DNA from: an uncultured Erysipelotrichaceae bacterium
GTDB taxonomy: Bacteria > Bacillota_I > Bacilli_A > Erysipelotrichales > Erysipelotrichaceae
Assembly (NCBI GenBank): GCA_900314345.1
Contig: OMUX01000249.1
Span: 1-19,874, forward strand
Direction of reading: 5' to 3'
Length of the DNA stretch: 19,874 bases
The notes below the pieces were generated by a model. That model made no database searches and was not told the DNA's origin. It worked only from the letters and a program-made list of their open reading frames with translations. Positions 12,680-19,874 of the stretch are shown here, one piece after another. How positions within the stretch are numbered: position 1 is the first letter of the stretch; each line of letters begins with the position of its first letter. Both the position numbers and the translations under genes were made by a program.

Positions 12680-14083
12680 ATGAAACGAGCAATGACATTG
12701 GCACTTTGTCTCACAGCAAGCATGCTGATCACGGGATGCGGGCAAAGCGCAGGAACCGGGGATCAAAACGCGGAACCAGAAGCATCCGAAGCAGCAGAAA
12801 ATACCGGGACCGGATCAGCAAAAAGCGGCAAAAGGACAAAGGAAGATTTTGATTCCGTTAACATTCTGAAGTTTACACTCAGTGATTTGGGAAAAACTAC
12901 ATATTCAGGCTCAGGTCAGGAAGTGGAGATGGCTTCAGCCTACTGGCTCATCACGAACACCGGTGAGCATAGCATTGATGCATGTACTTACACTGAGTAT
13001 GTAGTGAAGACAGATGGCTCTAATACAGAAAGTACAGGAGGAAGACTTTGGCATCCTTTGATTCCCGGTGTTGCCGAGGAAAGCAAGACGAATTCAAACA
13101 TGGGGAAGGAAGTCGTTCCTTATTCAGATGTCAAGAGCATTGAAATTGAACATTATACATATGTGCTTGACGGCAGAGAATACAGGGTCAATCTACAGGA
13201 AAAGAGAGCCAGTTCCGTAGCAAGCAAAGACTGGCAGGCAGAGGATTTCAATCAGGCCAATATCCTTGATGTCAGCACCGGCGATCTTTCCTGTATCACA
13301 GGTCAGGATGATGATCCTGAAGACGATTATGTTGACGCGCCGTTCACATTTGTCAACAATGGCAAGGATGCAGTAAACGATATTCATCCATATTCTTATT
13401 TTACAGATCAAAGTGATGAATACGTTCTGACGGCGCCCGTAAATGACTATTATTTCAATCTGACACCAGGTGCCTCTCTGAAGGAATATGCAGCAAGCAA
13501 CGTGAACGAGTTTTATAAAATTGCAAATGACGATGTCAAGGATTTTGGAATTGCCGGCTATCAATATACATCAGGAGACAGACTCTATCAGGTTTATCTG
13601 AAGGATCAAACGGCCAGTTCCAGAGAAATAGATAATGTACTGCCGTACGATGAGACAAAAGACATTCTGAAAGATATCCTGAACGTTGAACCTCCTGTAG
13701 TAACTCCTGCACCTTCTGAGGAAGAACTTAAGCAGATGTTCGGGGAGGATATCCCCATGGAGTATCTTGAAGACAAGGTATCCATTACTGCGTCTTTAAG
13801 CAGTAATCCCGATCCAATGCCGGAAAAGAATATCACGCTGTTTGCTACATTGCTCGATAAAGACGGAAACTATCTGAGAAGCCTGGCATTCCCGCTTACG
13901 TCACAGGGCGGAACGTATTCCGGCGTGTGCAATGAAAGTTCAGCAGATGGTGTGCTTAAGAATGCTGCAGTCTGCAAGGTGGATCATTATAAATATTATG
14001 TGGCTGACCCATCTTCTGACAGTAATGGCTGCCGTTCCTACACGGTATACCCGGAAGCAAAACGTCTGATCGGTGAACAATAA
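12680..14083 (+). CDS. Large lipoprotein with two tandem repeats of an unknown beta domain
   Basis: 467 residues. Signal peptide MKRAMTLALCLTASMLITGC with lipobox Cys20, then an acidic linker. Two related domains follow: about 55-170 (starting KEDFDSVNILKFTLSDLG, ending YVLDGREYRVNLQEKRASS) and about 190-315 (starting AEDFNQANILDVSTGDLS, ending YTSGDRLYQVYLKDQTASS). Each contains a central N(T/N)G turn and a hydrophobic-strand pattern, so they look like an ancient internal duplication. The C-terminal 130 residues after a Pro-rich hinge (PPVVTPAPSEEE) form a third part with a beta pattern. AGGAGG (12666-12671) lies 8 bases before the ATG. Probably co-transcribed with the lipoprotein ahead of it; I see no terminator in the 52-base gap. 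Function unknown; no enzyme motif. Confidence 0.8.
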   Translation: MKRAMTLALCLTASMLITGCGQSAGTGDQNAEPEASEAAENTGTGSAKSGKRTKEDFDSVNILKFTLSDLGKTTYSGSGQEVEMASAYWLITNTGEHSIDACTYTEYVVKTDGSNTESTGGRLWHPLIPGVAEESKTNSNMGKEVVPYSDVKSIEIEHYTYVLDGREYRVNLQEKRASSVASKDWQAEDFNQANILDVSTGDLSCITGQDDDPEDDYVDAPFTFVNNGKDAVNDIHPYSYFTDQSDEYVLTAPVNDYYFNLTPGASLKEYAASNVNEFYKIANDDVKDFGIAGYQYTSGDRLYQVYLKDQTASSREIDNVLPYDETKDILKDILNVEPPVVTPAPSEEELKQMFGEDIPMEYLEDKVSITASLSSNPDPMPEKNITLFATLLDKDGNYLRSLAFPLTSQGGTYSGVCNESSADGVLKNAAVCKVDHYKYYVADPSSDSNGCRSYTVYPEAKRLIGEQ

Positions 14084-14439
14084 CAGTATTGTTGATTACA
14101 AAGGTTCAGCCACCGTATTTTCCAAAATGGAGCAGCCTGCATGCCTGTAATGGTATGTACAGACTGCTTTTTCTCGTTAGCTTCCATTCAAAAGTCTACC
14201 TGAGCTGCCCCTGTCTGCCCAGCTTTTTCACATTTCATCTGATCCTGGCAATACGTTTTGTTGAAAGTTAACGGTAGTGCCTCACAACAGCGCCAGCACC
14301 CACAAGCAGGGGAGTGGCAGCATAGATTTTAAGACCTGCCACTCCTTTACTGTACCCCCGAAAATGTGGAACAATGGTCAAGAGCGCAGATATTCAGAAC
14401 GACTACCTGCCTCATCCACATACAAAGAAGGGGAAAAGC
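14084..14439. other. Intergenic region between the second and third lipoprotein genes
   Basis: These 356 bases hold a probable terminator (14131-14173) and then the start of the second copy of the 257-bp repeat (from 14308), including its leader hairpin. Between 14174 and 14307 I see no gene, hairpin or convincing promoter. An in-frame ATG at 14374 would add 22 residues ahead of the signal peptide and is not preferred. Confidence 0.5.
14131..14173 (+). terminator. Probable terminator after the large lipoprotein gene
   Basis: AGCAG (14131-14135) pairs with CTGCT (14164-14168) and an inner 6-bp stem (CATGCC with GGTATG, one wobble) stacks within it, followed by TTTTTCT. The stem is interrupted, so strength is uncertain. 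Confidence 0.5.
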
Positions 14440-14564
14440 ATGATTAAGAAAAGTAAATTTGCATCATTATTATCGGCAGTTCTTGCAGTTTCAATGATTG
14501 CAGGCTGTGGCAGCAGCTCTGCAGCATCAAGTGCTGCTGAAACAGCAGCTGAAACAACTGCAGC
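14308..14564 (+). repeat. 257-bp direct repeat, copy 2
   Basis: Second copy of the segment at 11869-12125, 2439 bp downstream. It includes the hairpin GGAGTGGCAG (14311-14320) with CTGCCACTCC (14336-14345), the leader, and the signal peptide of the lipoprotein at 14440. Confidence 0.9.
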
Positions 14565-15186
14565 AGCTGCGGACAGCAGTTCTTCCGGGACAGAGGAAAG
14601 CCCTGCAGCCACGGAAGCCGCAGCATCTGAAGCTCCTGTTCTGGAACCACAGCAGGAATCCGCTGATCTCGCTCTGATCACCCATCAGGATGTAGAAGCC
14701 GCAGGGCTGACCTTACATAACGCTGACATAGGTTACAGATTTAATAGCGATGACACTACACACGATCTGAAAATGGCTTCCGGTGTGCTCTTATCAGAAT
14801 ACGGTGAAGAGGCGGGTATTGCATGGCAGGGTTACAAGGATGAAAGCGGGCTTCACTGCGTCAACTTCGTAATGCCTTTCGGCAGTGTCAATTTTGATAC
14901 AGAAGGTGAAGCAGATGATCTGATCGACAGCGCTTCCCAATACCTGAAGGGCGACGCAGCCGCATGGCTTGCCAATATCCAGTCTGAAATTGACGGCGGT
15001 GCTGCCTCGCTTGATGAGACGTATGAAAATGGTACATTCTCGAAGTATGAGAACGGGCGCTTTTCGATGTATGCTGTGATTACTTACCAAGGTGCCTTTG
15101 AACTCAGAATCAGGTCAATCGGCGATAATGCTTCCCTGTTCGACAACTTCCTGAGCGAAGAACAGTTTGACGAGCTGGCTCATTGA
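14440..15186 (+). CDS. Lipoprotein of unknown function sharing its signal peptide with the one at 12001
   Basis: 248 residues. MIKKSKFASLLSAVLAVSMI then AGC gives a lipobox at Cys23. An Ala/Ser/Thr/Glu-rich low-complexity linker (about 24-75) leads to a globular domain (about 78-248) that I do not recognise: it contains DVEAAGLTLHNADIGYRF, ASGVLLSEYGEEAGIAW and MPFGSVNFDTEGEADD. It has no transmembrane helix beyond the signal and no evident catalytic motif. ATG 14440-14442 follows AAGGGG at 6-base spacing. The gene arose next to its paralog by duplication of the leader and signal segment, so the two may be co-regulated. It ends 24 bases before a strong terminator. Confidence 0.75.
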   Translation: MIKKSKFASLLSAVLAVSMIAGCGSSSAASSAAETAAETTAAAADSSSSGTEESPAATEAAASEAPVLEPQQESADLALITHQDVEAAGLTLHNADIGYRFNSDDTTHDLKMASGVLLSEYGEEAGIAWQGYKDESGLHCVNFVMPFGSVNFDTEGEADDLIDSASQYLKGDAAAWLANIQSEIDGGAASLDETYENGTFSKYENGRFSMYAVITYQGAFELRIRSIGDNASLFDNFLSEEQFDELAH

Positions 15187-15210
15187 TCCAAAGACATTAC
15201 CATCCTGACC

Positions 15211-15238
15211 AACGGCATCCATTGGGTGCCGTTTTCTT
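15211..15238 (+). terminator. Rho-independent terminator of the third lipoprotein gene
   Basis: AACGGCATCC (15211-15220), loop ATT, and GGGTGCCGTT (15224-15233) form a 10-bp stem with one G-T pair, followed by TTCTT. Confidence 0.75.
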
Positions 15239-15264
15239 GTCCTTCAAAGCCACGCCTGTCAAAA

Positions 15265-15304
15265 CTCCGCATTCAGCAATCACAGAAATCTGCGGAGCTT
15301 TTTT
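15265..15304 (+). terminator. Second terminator-like hairpin in the convergent spacer
   Basis: CTCCGCA (15265-15271) pairs with TGCGGAG (15291-15297), followed by C and six Ts. The 19-base loop is long. It may back up the terminator at 15211; on the minus strand it is followed by TTTT and may back up the dusB terminator. Confidence 0.55.
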
Positions 15305-15320
15305 CAATCTCCTGCTCATC

Positions 15321-15349
15321 AGAAAAACAGAGACATCGCTGCCTCTGTT
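15321..15349 (-). terminator. Rho-independent terminator of the hslO-dusB operon
   Basis: On the minus strand AACAGAG (complement of 15343-15349) pairs with CTCTGTT (complement of 15326-15332) around a 10-base loop, followed by TTTCT. The first arm touches the dusB stop codon. Confidence 0.7.
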
Positions 15350-16332
15350 CAGATCTTTCCTGTTTCCTTCAGATGCTCTTTGTACTCATGTATGATGCTT
15401 TCCATCTCCTGATAGGTCTTCATCATCGTCAGTCTCTGCTTGTACCGGTTGGCATCCGGCATGCCTGTCAGATACCAGGGCGACATGCCCCGCATCATGG
15501 GGATGCCTACACGCTCTGTCATGAAGTCATCCAGCTTCCTGGCATAATCCAGTGCAGCATCCAGACGTGCTTCATACCCGGGCGCTTCAAACGTCTTTCC
15601 TTCCAGTGATGCCTTCAGTTCATCAAACAGCCAGGGATTGCCAAGGGCGCCTCTTCCGACAATCACTGCATCACATCCTGTCTCTTCAAACATCCGCTTC
15701 ATATCTTCCGGATTGTGAATATCACCGTTTCCGATGACCGGAATGGATACCGCTTCCTTTACCATGCGGATATAGGCATTGTCGCTTTTCCCCTGGTACA
15801 TCTGTCCCTTGGTTCTTCCATGCACGGCTATGGCTGATACACCAACACCTTCCAGGCGCTTTGCCAGCTGTGCACAGTTGATATGTTCCCTGTCCCAGCC
15901 AGCCCGCATCTTCACAGTAACCGGCTTTGTACTGTTCTTCACCACAGCCTCAGCGATCTCAATTGCAAGATCTTCATGGGCCATGAGATACGACCCCGCA
16001 TGTGCCTTGAGCACCTTGGTGACAGGGCATCCCATATTGATGTCGATGATATCACAGTCTGCATGTTCGGAAATATACGCAGCTGCTTCACCCATCGTTA
16101 CCGGATCCCCGCCGAAGATCTGCAGGGATACCGGATGTTCCTCAGGGAACGTCCGTGTCATCTCGATGGTCTTGTAGTTGTTGTAATGCAGTGCCTTGTC
16201 ACTGATCATCTCAGAGACAACAAGCCCTGCCCCATGTTCATGGCACATCCTCCGGTACACCGGATTGGTGATGCCGGCAAGAGGAGCCGCAATCACCGGT
16301 GTTCCGATTTCAACATCACCGATGTGCAGCAC
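15349..16332 (-). CDS. dusB: tRNA-dihydrouridine synthase (DusB family)
   Basis: A 327-residue FMN enzyme that reduces uridines in the tRNA D-loop with NADPH. Family motifs are in order: APLAGITNPVYRRMC (16-30), DINMGCPV with catalytic Cys102, VKMRAGW with Lys141, AVHGRTKGQMYQGKSD, IPVIGNGDI and VGRGALGNPWLF for the flavin phosphate. Length is typical. The start is GTG 16330-16332, since family homology begins at MLHIG. The gene overlaps the end of hslO by 17 bases, so translation is probably coupled. The hslO-dusB pairing downstream of ftsH recurs in Firmicutes such as Bacillus. Confidence 0.93.
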   Translation of the reverse strand: MLHIGDVEIGTPVIAAPLAGITNPVYRRMCHEHGAGLVVSEMISDKALHYNNYKTIEMTRTFPEEHPVSLQIFGGDPVTMGEAAAYISEHADCDIIDINMGCPVTKVLKAHAGSYLMAHEDLAIEIAEAVVKNSTKPVTVKMRAGWDREHINCAQLAKRLEGVGVSAIAVHGRTKGQMYQGKSDNAYIRMVKEAVSIPVIGNGDIHNPEDMKRMFEETGCDAVIVGRGALGNPWLFDELKASLEGKTFEAPGYEARLDAALDYARKLDDFMTERVGIPMMRGMSPWYLTGMPDANRYKQRLTMMKTYQEMESIIHEYKEHLKETGKI

Positions 16333-17206
16333 GCTTCTTGTTCTCCAGGATGCTTCTCAGATCATCCTCGCTCAGCTGATACTTCTTTCCACAGTACTGG
16401 CACACAATCTCAGCACCATGATCTTCATCGATCATTGCCTGCAGATCCTCTGCATGCAATGCCGCCATGCCATCCATGAAATACTCCCTGGAACAGTCGC
16501 AGTGCCACCGTACATCCTTGTGTCCAAGGATCACAGCATCCGGAAACAGCAGATGGATCACATCCTCACAGTTCTTTCCTTCCTCCATGTACTGGATCAT
16601 CGGCTTCATGACCTTCACCGCAGCTTCAACAGCTTCAATGGTTTCTTCCGTGGCATCCGGCAGCAGCTGAATGACAAGACCTCCGGCATCTGCCACCCTC
16701 AGGTCCGTTCCGATCAGTACACCCACCGCCACACAGGAGTTTGTCTGTTCACTGACGGCATAATAATATGCAAAGTCATCACCGATCTCTCCGGTCTGCA
16801 GCGGTACCACACCGGTAAAAGGCTCCTTCAGTCCCATATCTCTTGAAACTGTCAGGACACCGTTGGTGCCGACAGCCTTTCCGACATCCAGATGTCCATC
16901 CTCCCGCTTCAGATACACATGCGGTTCATTGATATATCCGCGTACATTGCCGGCACCGTCTGCCTGTACGCTGATCCTTCCGGCAGGGCCCTGTCCGTTG
17001 ATACTGATGGAGACATGTTCCCTTGGATCCTTGAGATCCGAAGCCATCAAGGCACCTACTGTCATGGTTCTTCCAAGTGCTGCACAGCTCGTCGGCCAGC
17101 AGTCATGAACCTCCCTGGCCTCTTCCACCATGGCCGTTGTCACAGCCGCATGGATGCGTACCTGTCCCTGCAGGGCATCCGCAATTACAATTTCATCCTT
17201 GCTCAT
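16316..17206 (-). CDS. hslO: Hsp33, redox-regulated molecular chaperone
   Basis: A 296-residue cytoplasmic holdase that is switched on by oxidation. The N-terminal domain (MSKDEIVIADALQGQVRIHA, then CWPTSCAALGRTMTVGALM) and GPAGRISVQADGAGNVRGY are characteristic. The C-terminal zinc redox switch is complete: Cys236-x-Cys238 (CDC) and Cys269-x2-Cys272 (CQYC). I chose the ATG at 17204-17206; GAGGT lies 6 bases upstream, and the six-residue longer form would begin inside the preceding gene without a site. The ATG overlaps the TGA of the GH2 gene (ATGA), so the two are translationally coupled. dusB follows with a 17-base overlap. Confidence 0.95.
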   Translation of the reverse strand: MSKDEIVIADALQGQVRIHAAVTTAMVEEAREVHDCWPTSCAALGRTMTVGALMASDLKDPREHVSISINGQGPAGRISVQADGAGNVRGYINEPHVYLKREDGHLDVGKAVGTNGVLTVSRDMGLKEPFTGVVPLQTGEIGDDFAYYYAVSEQTNSCVAVGVLIGTDLRVADAGGLVIQLLPDATEETIEAVEAAVKVMKPMIQYMEEGKNCEDVIHLLFPDAVILGHKDVRWHCDCSREYFMDGMAALHAEDLQAMIDEDHGAEIVCQYCGKKYQLSEDDLRSILENKKRAAHR

Positions 17207-18930
17207 TTCACACCTCTGATACATTTCTCATTCATCCTGCGCATCTGACGTTCATCAATCTTGACCACACGCCTGTCCGCTGTCAGGATTCCGTTGCATT
17301 CATCCTGTACATCCGCCGTCTGTGTATAGATGCATCCGGCAAGTCCCTTGGGAACATTGTCGAGGACATTCTTCTGATAACACTGCATCACTGCATCATT
17401 CAGCTGTGCCCGGTCCAGGAACTTCTTGTATCCATAAACCTTCTTCGGCTCACTGTGATGCATGTCCGCATACGTATACCCGCCGAATTCCGACAGCAGC
17501 ACCATGCGCCCGTCATTCTTCGGTACATGGAAGGTATGGAAATAGCAGTGATCACTGCGGAAATCCCCGCCGCCCTGATCATGCCATCCGCTGGCACCGT
17601 CCACAAGCCTTGTCGTGTCATAGGCCTTGATGTGATCTATGGCTTTCCGGCTGTCAAACTGTCCCCAGCCTTCATTGAACGGCACCCAGGCAAAGATGCA
17701 CGGACTGTTGTAAAGGCTGTCCAGCATCTGATCCAGTTCCAGATTGTATGCCCTGCGGCTTTCCGCGCTCACCCTGCCGCTTTTCTCATATGCATTGTCC
17801 TTGAACGTACGGAAGCCTGCTGTCGGCAGCCAGCTTGTCCACATCGTGGAATAAGGATGCCCTCCGCTTGGCATGTCCTGCATGACAAGGATCCCCAGAA
17901 GATCGCACAGATAGTACCATCTTCTGCATTCCTGCTTGATATGCTTCCGAAGCATGTTGAAGCCCATGCTCTTGAACTTCTTCAGCTCATAAAGCATTGC
18001 ATCATCAGACGGATAGGTCATCAGTCCGTCAATGGTGTATCCCTGATCCAGAAGCCCGCTGAGAAACAACGGCCTGTCATTCAGCGCAAAGCGCATATGT
18101 CCGCTTTCATCCTTCAAGGATGAGAATTTCCGCATGCCGAAGTAGCTCTTGACGGTCTCATCCTCTGTCTGCAGATACATGGTGTAGAGGAAGGGATCTT
18201 CAGTCGACCAGGGATGGAAGTCCTTCAGCGGAATCGTGTAGTCCTTGTCCACCGTGATGCCACGGTGCACCAGTTTCTTTCCCTCAAACACTGTGATCAC
18301 CACCTGGGAATACGTTCCTGCCATGCGCAGGTACACTGCCTCATGATCATAGTCCGGTGTGATCTTGATGTCCTGCACGGCATGATCCGGAAGATCCTCC
18401 AGCCATACCGTCTGCCAGATGCCTTCCATCGGTGTATACCAGATCCCGCCGTTTTCCAGCTTCTGCTTGCCATAGGCATAGATGCCCTGGTCGCTGTCAT
18501 CCCTTACCTTCACCAGGATCTCATTTTCATCCTTGATCATGTTTGTGACATCAAAGGAAAACGGTGTATAGCCACCCTCATGGCTGCCCGCAATGAGCCC
18601 GTTGAGCCATACCGTGCAGCACTGATCCACTGCTTCAAAGTTCAGGATGGTATGTCCTGTCTGTGCCTCATAGCGGAATCTTTTCCGGTACCACAGCACC
18701 TGTCCGGGCAGAAGGTGATCTGCACTGCCGCTGAGCTTTGAACCGAGGGCAAAAGGCACAAGGATTTCCTTCCAGCCATCATTTCTGCCTGGCTCTGCGC
18801 CGTCTGTGATCTGATATTCCCAGATGCCGTTGAGGTTTGTGAAGCTTCCTCTCTGCAGCTGCATTCTTGGATATTCGGGAAGAGGCATCTGTCTGTTCAG
18901 GCTTTCACCCCATGGCGAGAGCAATGTCAT
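17203..18930 (-). CDS. Glycoside hydrolase family 2 enzyme (compact, likely cytoplasmic)
   Basis: 575 residues with the GH2 order: N-terminal jelly-roll sugar-binding domain (about 25-180, with VDQCCTVWLNGLIAGSHEGG and FDVTNMIKDENEILVKV), an immunoglobulin-like domain (about 185-270) and a TIM barrel (about 275-560). The acid/base motif FNEGW (Glu420) and nucleophile motif LLSEFGG (Glu481) are intact. It lacks the C-terminal domains of LacZ and has no signal peptide. The substrate (beta-galactoside, -mannoside, -glucuronide or other) cannot be told by eye. ATG 18928-18930 overlaps the TGA of the preceding membrane-protein gene, with GGAGG 8 bases upstream, and its own TGA overlaps the hslO start. 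It is thus tightly embedded in the ftsH-hslO-dusB neighbourhood. Confidence 0.88.
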   Translation of the reverse strand: MTLLSPWGESLNRQMPLPEYPRMQLQRGSFTNLNGIWEYQITDGAEPGRNDGWKEILVPFALGSKLSGSADHLLPGQVLWYRKRFRYEAQTGHTILNFEAVDQCCTVWLNGLIAGSHEGGYTPFSFDVTNMIKDENEILVKVRDDSDQGIYAYGKQKLENGGIWYTPMEGIWQTVWLEDLPDHAVQDIKITPDYDHEAVYLRMAGTYSQVVITVFEGKKLVHRGITVDKDYTIPLKDFHPWSTEDPFLYTMYLQTEDETVKSYFGMRKFSSLKDESGHMRFALNDRPLFLSGLLDQGYTIDGLMTYPSDDAMLYELKKFKSMGFNMLRKHIKQECRRWYYLCDLLGILVMQDMPSGGHPYSTMWTSWLPTAGFRTFKDNAYEKSGRVSAESRRAYNLELDQMLDSLYNSPCIFAWVPFNEGWGQFDSRKAIDHIKAYDTTRLVDGASGWHDQGGGDFRSDHCYFHTFHVPKNDGRMVLLSEFGGYTYADMHHSEPKKVYGYKKFLDRAQLNDAVMQCYQKNVLDNVPKGLAGCIYTQTADVQDECNGILTADRRVVKIDERQMRRMNEKCIRGVK

Positions 18931-19319
18931 GCACAGTCCTCCTTCCGCTTCCTGTCATGCATGTTCAGGAGCACCTGCACGATCAGGGCGCAGACGCATG
19001 GAACACACGTGCAGGAAAGAACGGCATTGCGGCTGGCACTGTCATTGGTTACCGACAGGCTGTAGAATACGCAGACCAGAAGGCCCACGATGCCCATGAT
19101 CAGTTTTGCCCGCTTTACCTGCATGCCGCTTTTCAGGATATTCAGGAAGGAAGGAAGAAAACCGCCTGCGGCCGCAATCATCCAGTACGAAAGAGAACGG
19201 ACAGAAGGATACGCTGTGAAGCTGCACAGGAAAAGCACAAGCGCAGCCAGAAGGATTCCTCCGGCAAACCCGGCAAGAACCTCCTTCAGCAATTCATCCT
19301 TCTTTTCTTCTTCCTGCAT
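18927..19319 (-). CDS. Small four-helix integral membrane protein of unknown function
   Basis: 130 residues. An acidic/basic N-terminus (MQEEEKKDELLKEVLAG) precedes four hydrophobic segments: about 17-35, 46-64 (SYWMIAAAGGFLPSFLNIL), 73-90 (KLIMGIVGLLVCVFYSL) and about 102-120 (with the Cys-rich CTCVPCVCALIVQVLL), then the basic tail HDRKRKEDCA. The start is ATG 19317-19319 with AAAGGAG 6 bases upstream; a longer frame starting at TTG 19338 lies in the ftsH terminator. Its stop overlaps the GH2 start (ATGA), implying coupled translation. I do not recognise the family. Confidence 0.75.
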   Translation of the reverse strand: MQEEEKKDELLKEVLAGFAGGILLAALVLFLCSFTAYPSVRSLSYWMIAAAGGFLPSFLNILKSGMQVKRAKLIMGIVGLLVCVFYSLSVTNDSASRNAVLSCTCVPCVCALIVQVLLNMHDRKRKEDCA

Positions 19320-19337
19320 GTTTCTCTCCTTTGTGTC

Positions 19338-19366
19338 CAAAAAGAGGAAAGCCGAAGCTCTCCTCT
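19338..19366 (-). terminator. Terminator with UUCG tetraloop after ftsH
   Basis: On the minus strand AGAGGAGAGC and GCTTTCCTCT form a 10-bp stem (one G-T pair) closed by TTCG, followed by TTTT. It starts 15 bases after the ftsH stop. Only about 7 bases separate its T-run from the ribosome binding site of the next gene. Confidence 0.8.
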
Positions 19367-19381
19367 CACAATTCCATCGGC

Positions 19382-19874
19382 TTACGCTGCAGCAGGCTGG
19401 TCTGTGAAGTCTGCGTCAATGGATTCACCCTTGACGACCTTCTGGATCTGCTCGCTGGTCAGCGTCTCATGCTCGATCAGTGCTTCCGCAATCCGGATCA
19501 GCTCCGTCTTGTGTGCTTCCAGAACCTCTCTAGCCTTGTCATGACAGCCATTGACGATCTTGCGTACTTCCTGATCGATCTCAAAGGCAACCTGGCCGCT
19601 GACATTGTTCGGGGAATTGTAGTCTCTTCCCAGGAACACGTTCTGTGTGCTGCCGCTGTTGTACTTGATCGGTCCCAGATCACTCATGCCGTACAGCGTG
19701 ACCATATCCTTGGCAAGGTTCGTCGCACGCTCGATATCGTTGCTGGCACCGGTGGTGACATCATCGAAGAACATCTCCTCAGCAGTTCTTCCGCCCATAT
19801 ACGAGCAGATCGTTGCCAGAAGATCATTCTTCGTATTCATCATCTTCTCTTCCTTCGGAGTCATCAGGTTATAG
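19382..19874 (-). CDS. ftsH: ATP-dependent zinc metalloprotease FtsH, C-terminal part (gene runs off the right edge)
   Basis: The last 163 or so codons of the membrane-bound AAA+ protease that degrades misfolded membrane proteins and regulators. MTPKEEKMMNTKNDLLATI, CSYMGGRTAEEMFFDDVTTG, ASNDIERATNLAKDMVTLYG and MSDLGPI follow the family closely. The conserved Asp of the third zinc ligand region lies in this part (the AEEMFFDDVTTG segment). The tail (GESIDADFTDQPAAA) is short. The frame is open to the window edge (upstream codons YNL precede the first Met seen), so the AAA+ domain and HEXGH lie outside. The stop is TAA at 19382-19384 with a terminator following. Confidence 0.95.
   Translation of the reverse strand, partial: YNLMTPKEEKMMNTKNDLLATICSYMGGRTAEEMFFDDVTTGASNDIERATNLAKDMVTLYGMSDLGPIKYNSGSTQNVFLGRDYNSPNNVSGQVAFEIDQEVRKIVNGCHDKAREVLEAHKTELIRIAEALIEHETLTSEQIQKVVKGESIDADFTDQPAAA

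Noticed and set aside
14374..14439. ATG at 14374 as the start of the third lipoprotein
   Set aside because: It would put 22 hydrophilic residues ahead of the signal peptide and has no ribosome binding site; the same codons are out of frame in the paralog's leader.
1..19874. tRNA, rRNA, CRISPR array, riboswitch or prophage genes
   Set aside because: No cloverleaf, rRNA segment, repeat-spacer array, recognised riboswitch core or phage structural gene could be identified by reading.

Overview
The window reads as chromosomal DNA of a fermentative, largely anaerobic low-to-mid GC Firmicute. I favour a gut Erysipelotrichaceae-like organism, but this is a guess from gene content: a class III (anaerobic) ribonucleotide reductase, cellobiose phosphorylase, strong AGGAGG-type ribosome binding sites, lipoproteins with Firmicute lipoboxes, and the ftsH/hslO/dusB neighbourhood typical of Firmicutes. 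I see no tRNA, rRNA, CRISPR array or complete insertion sequence.

Layout. (1) 1-2922: a truncated leftward gene for a secreted protein or lipoprotein diverges from a rightward GH94 cellobiose phosphorylase. The spacer holds back-to-back promoters, a cre/LacI-type operator and a terminator-like hairpin. The phosphorylase seems to lack a canonical start codon where homology and the ribosome binding site place it (AUC). (2) 2952-3636: thymidine kinase with its own -10 box and terminator. (3) 3643-4852, leftward: an Rpn-family (PD-(D/E)XK) nuclease gene with a damaged 5' end and an internal ribosome binding site plus ATG before its C-terminal domain, followed by a free-standing diverged second copy of exactly that C-terminal reading frame. 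(4) 4896-5890, leftward: a BadF/BadG-type N-acetylglucosamine kinase. (5) 5928-9609, leftward: an anaerobic ribonucleotide reductase operon in which both proteins carry unusual fusions, MarR-NrdG and NrdD-redoxin. Two palindromes lie on the predicted promoter. (6) 9718-10040: a small GlsB/YeaQ-type membrane protein, convergent with a possible 40-residue ORF. (7) 10293-11753, leftward: an AlbA_2 (Schlafen-like)/GHKL-ATPase putative regulator. (8) 11869-15233, rightward: three lipoproteins, two of which share a 257-bp duplicated leader plus signal peptide. (9) 15321-19874, leftward: ftsH (3' part), a four-helix membrane protein, a GH2 glycosidase, hslO (Hsp33) and dusB, with ATGA or longer overlaps between successive genes after ftsH.

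How the genes work together. GH94 phosphorolysis and the divergent transporter-like gene probably form a disaccharide-use locus under carbon control. Thymidine kinase and the reductase supply dNTPs. The MarR-NrdG fusion may join transcriptional control of nrd to the activase itself. The Rpn locus looks like a gene-within-a-gene toxin/antitoxin (antiphage) module in which the antitoxin part has been duplicated while the full-length toxin frame looks broken. The FtsH-Hsp33-DusB set is a stress and tRNA-modification neighbourhood into which a GH2 enzyme and a membrane protein are embedded.
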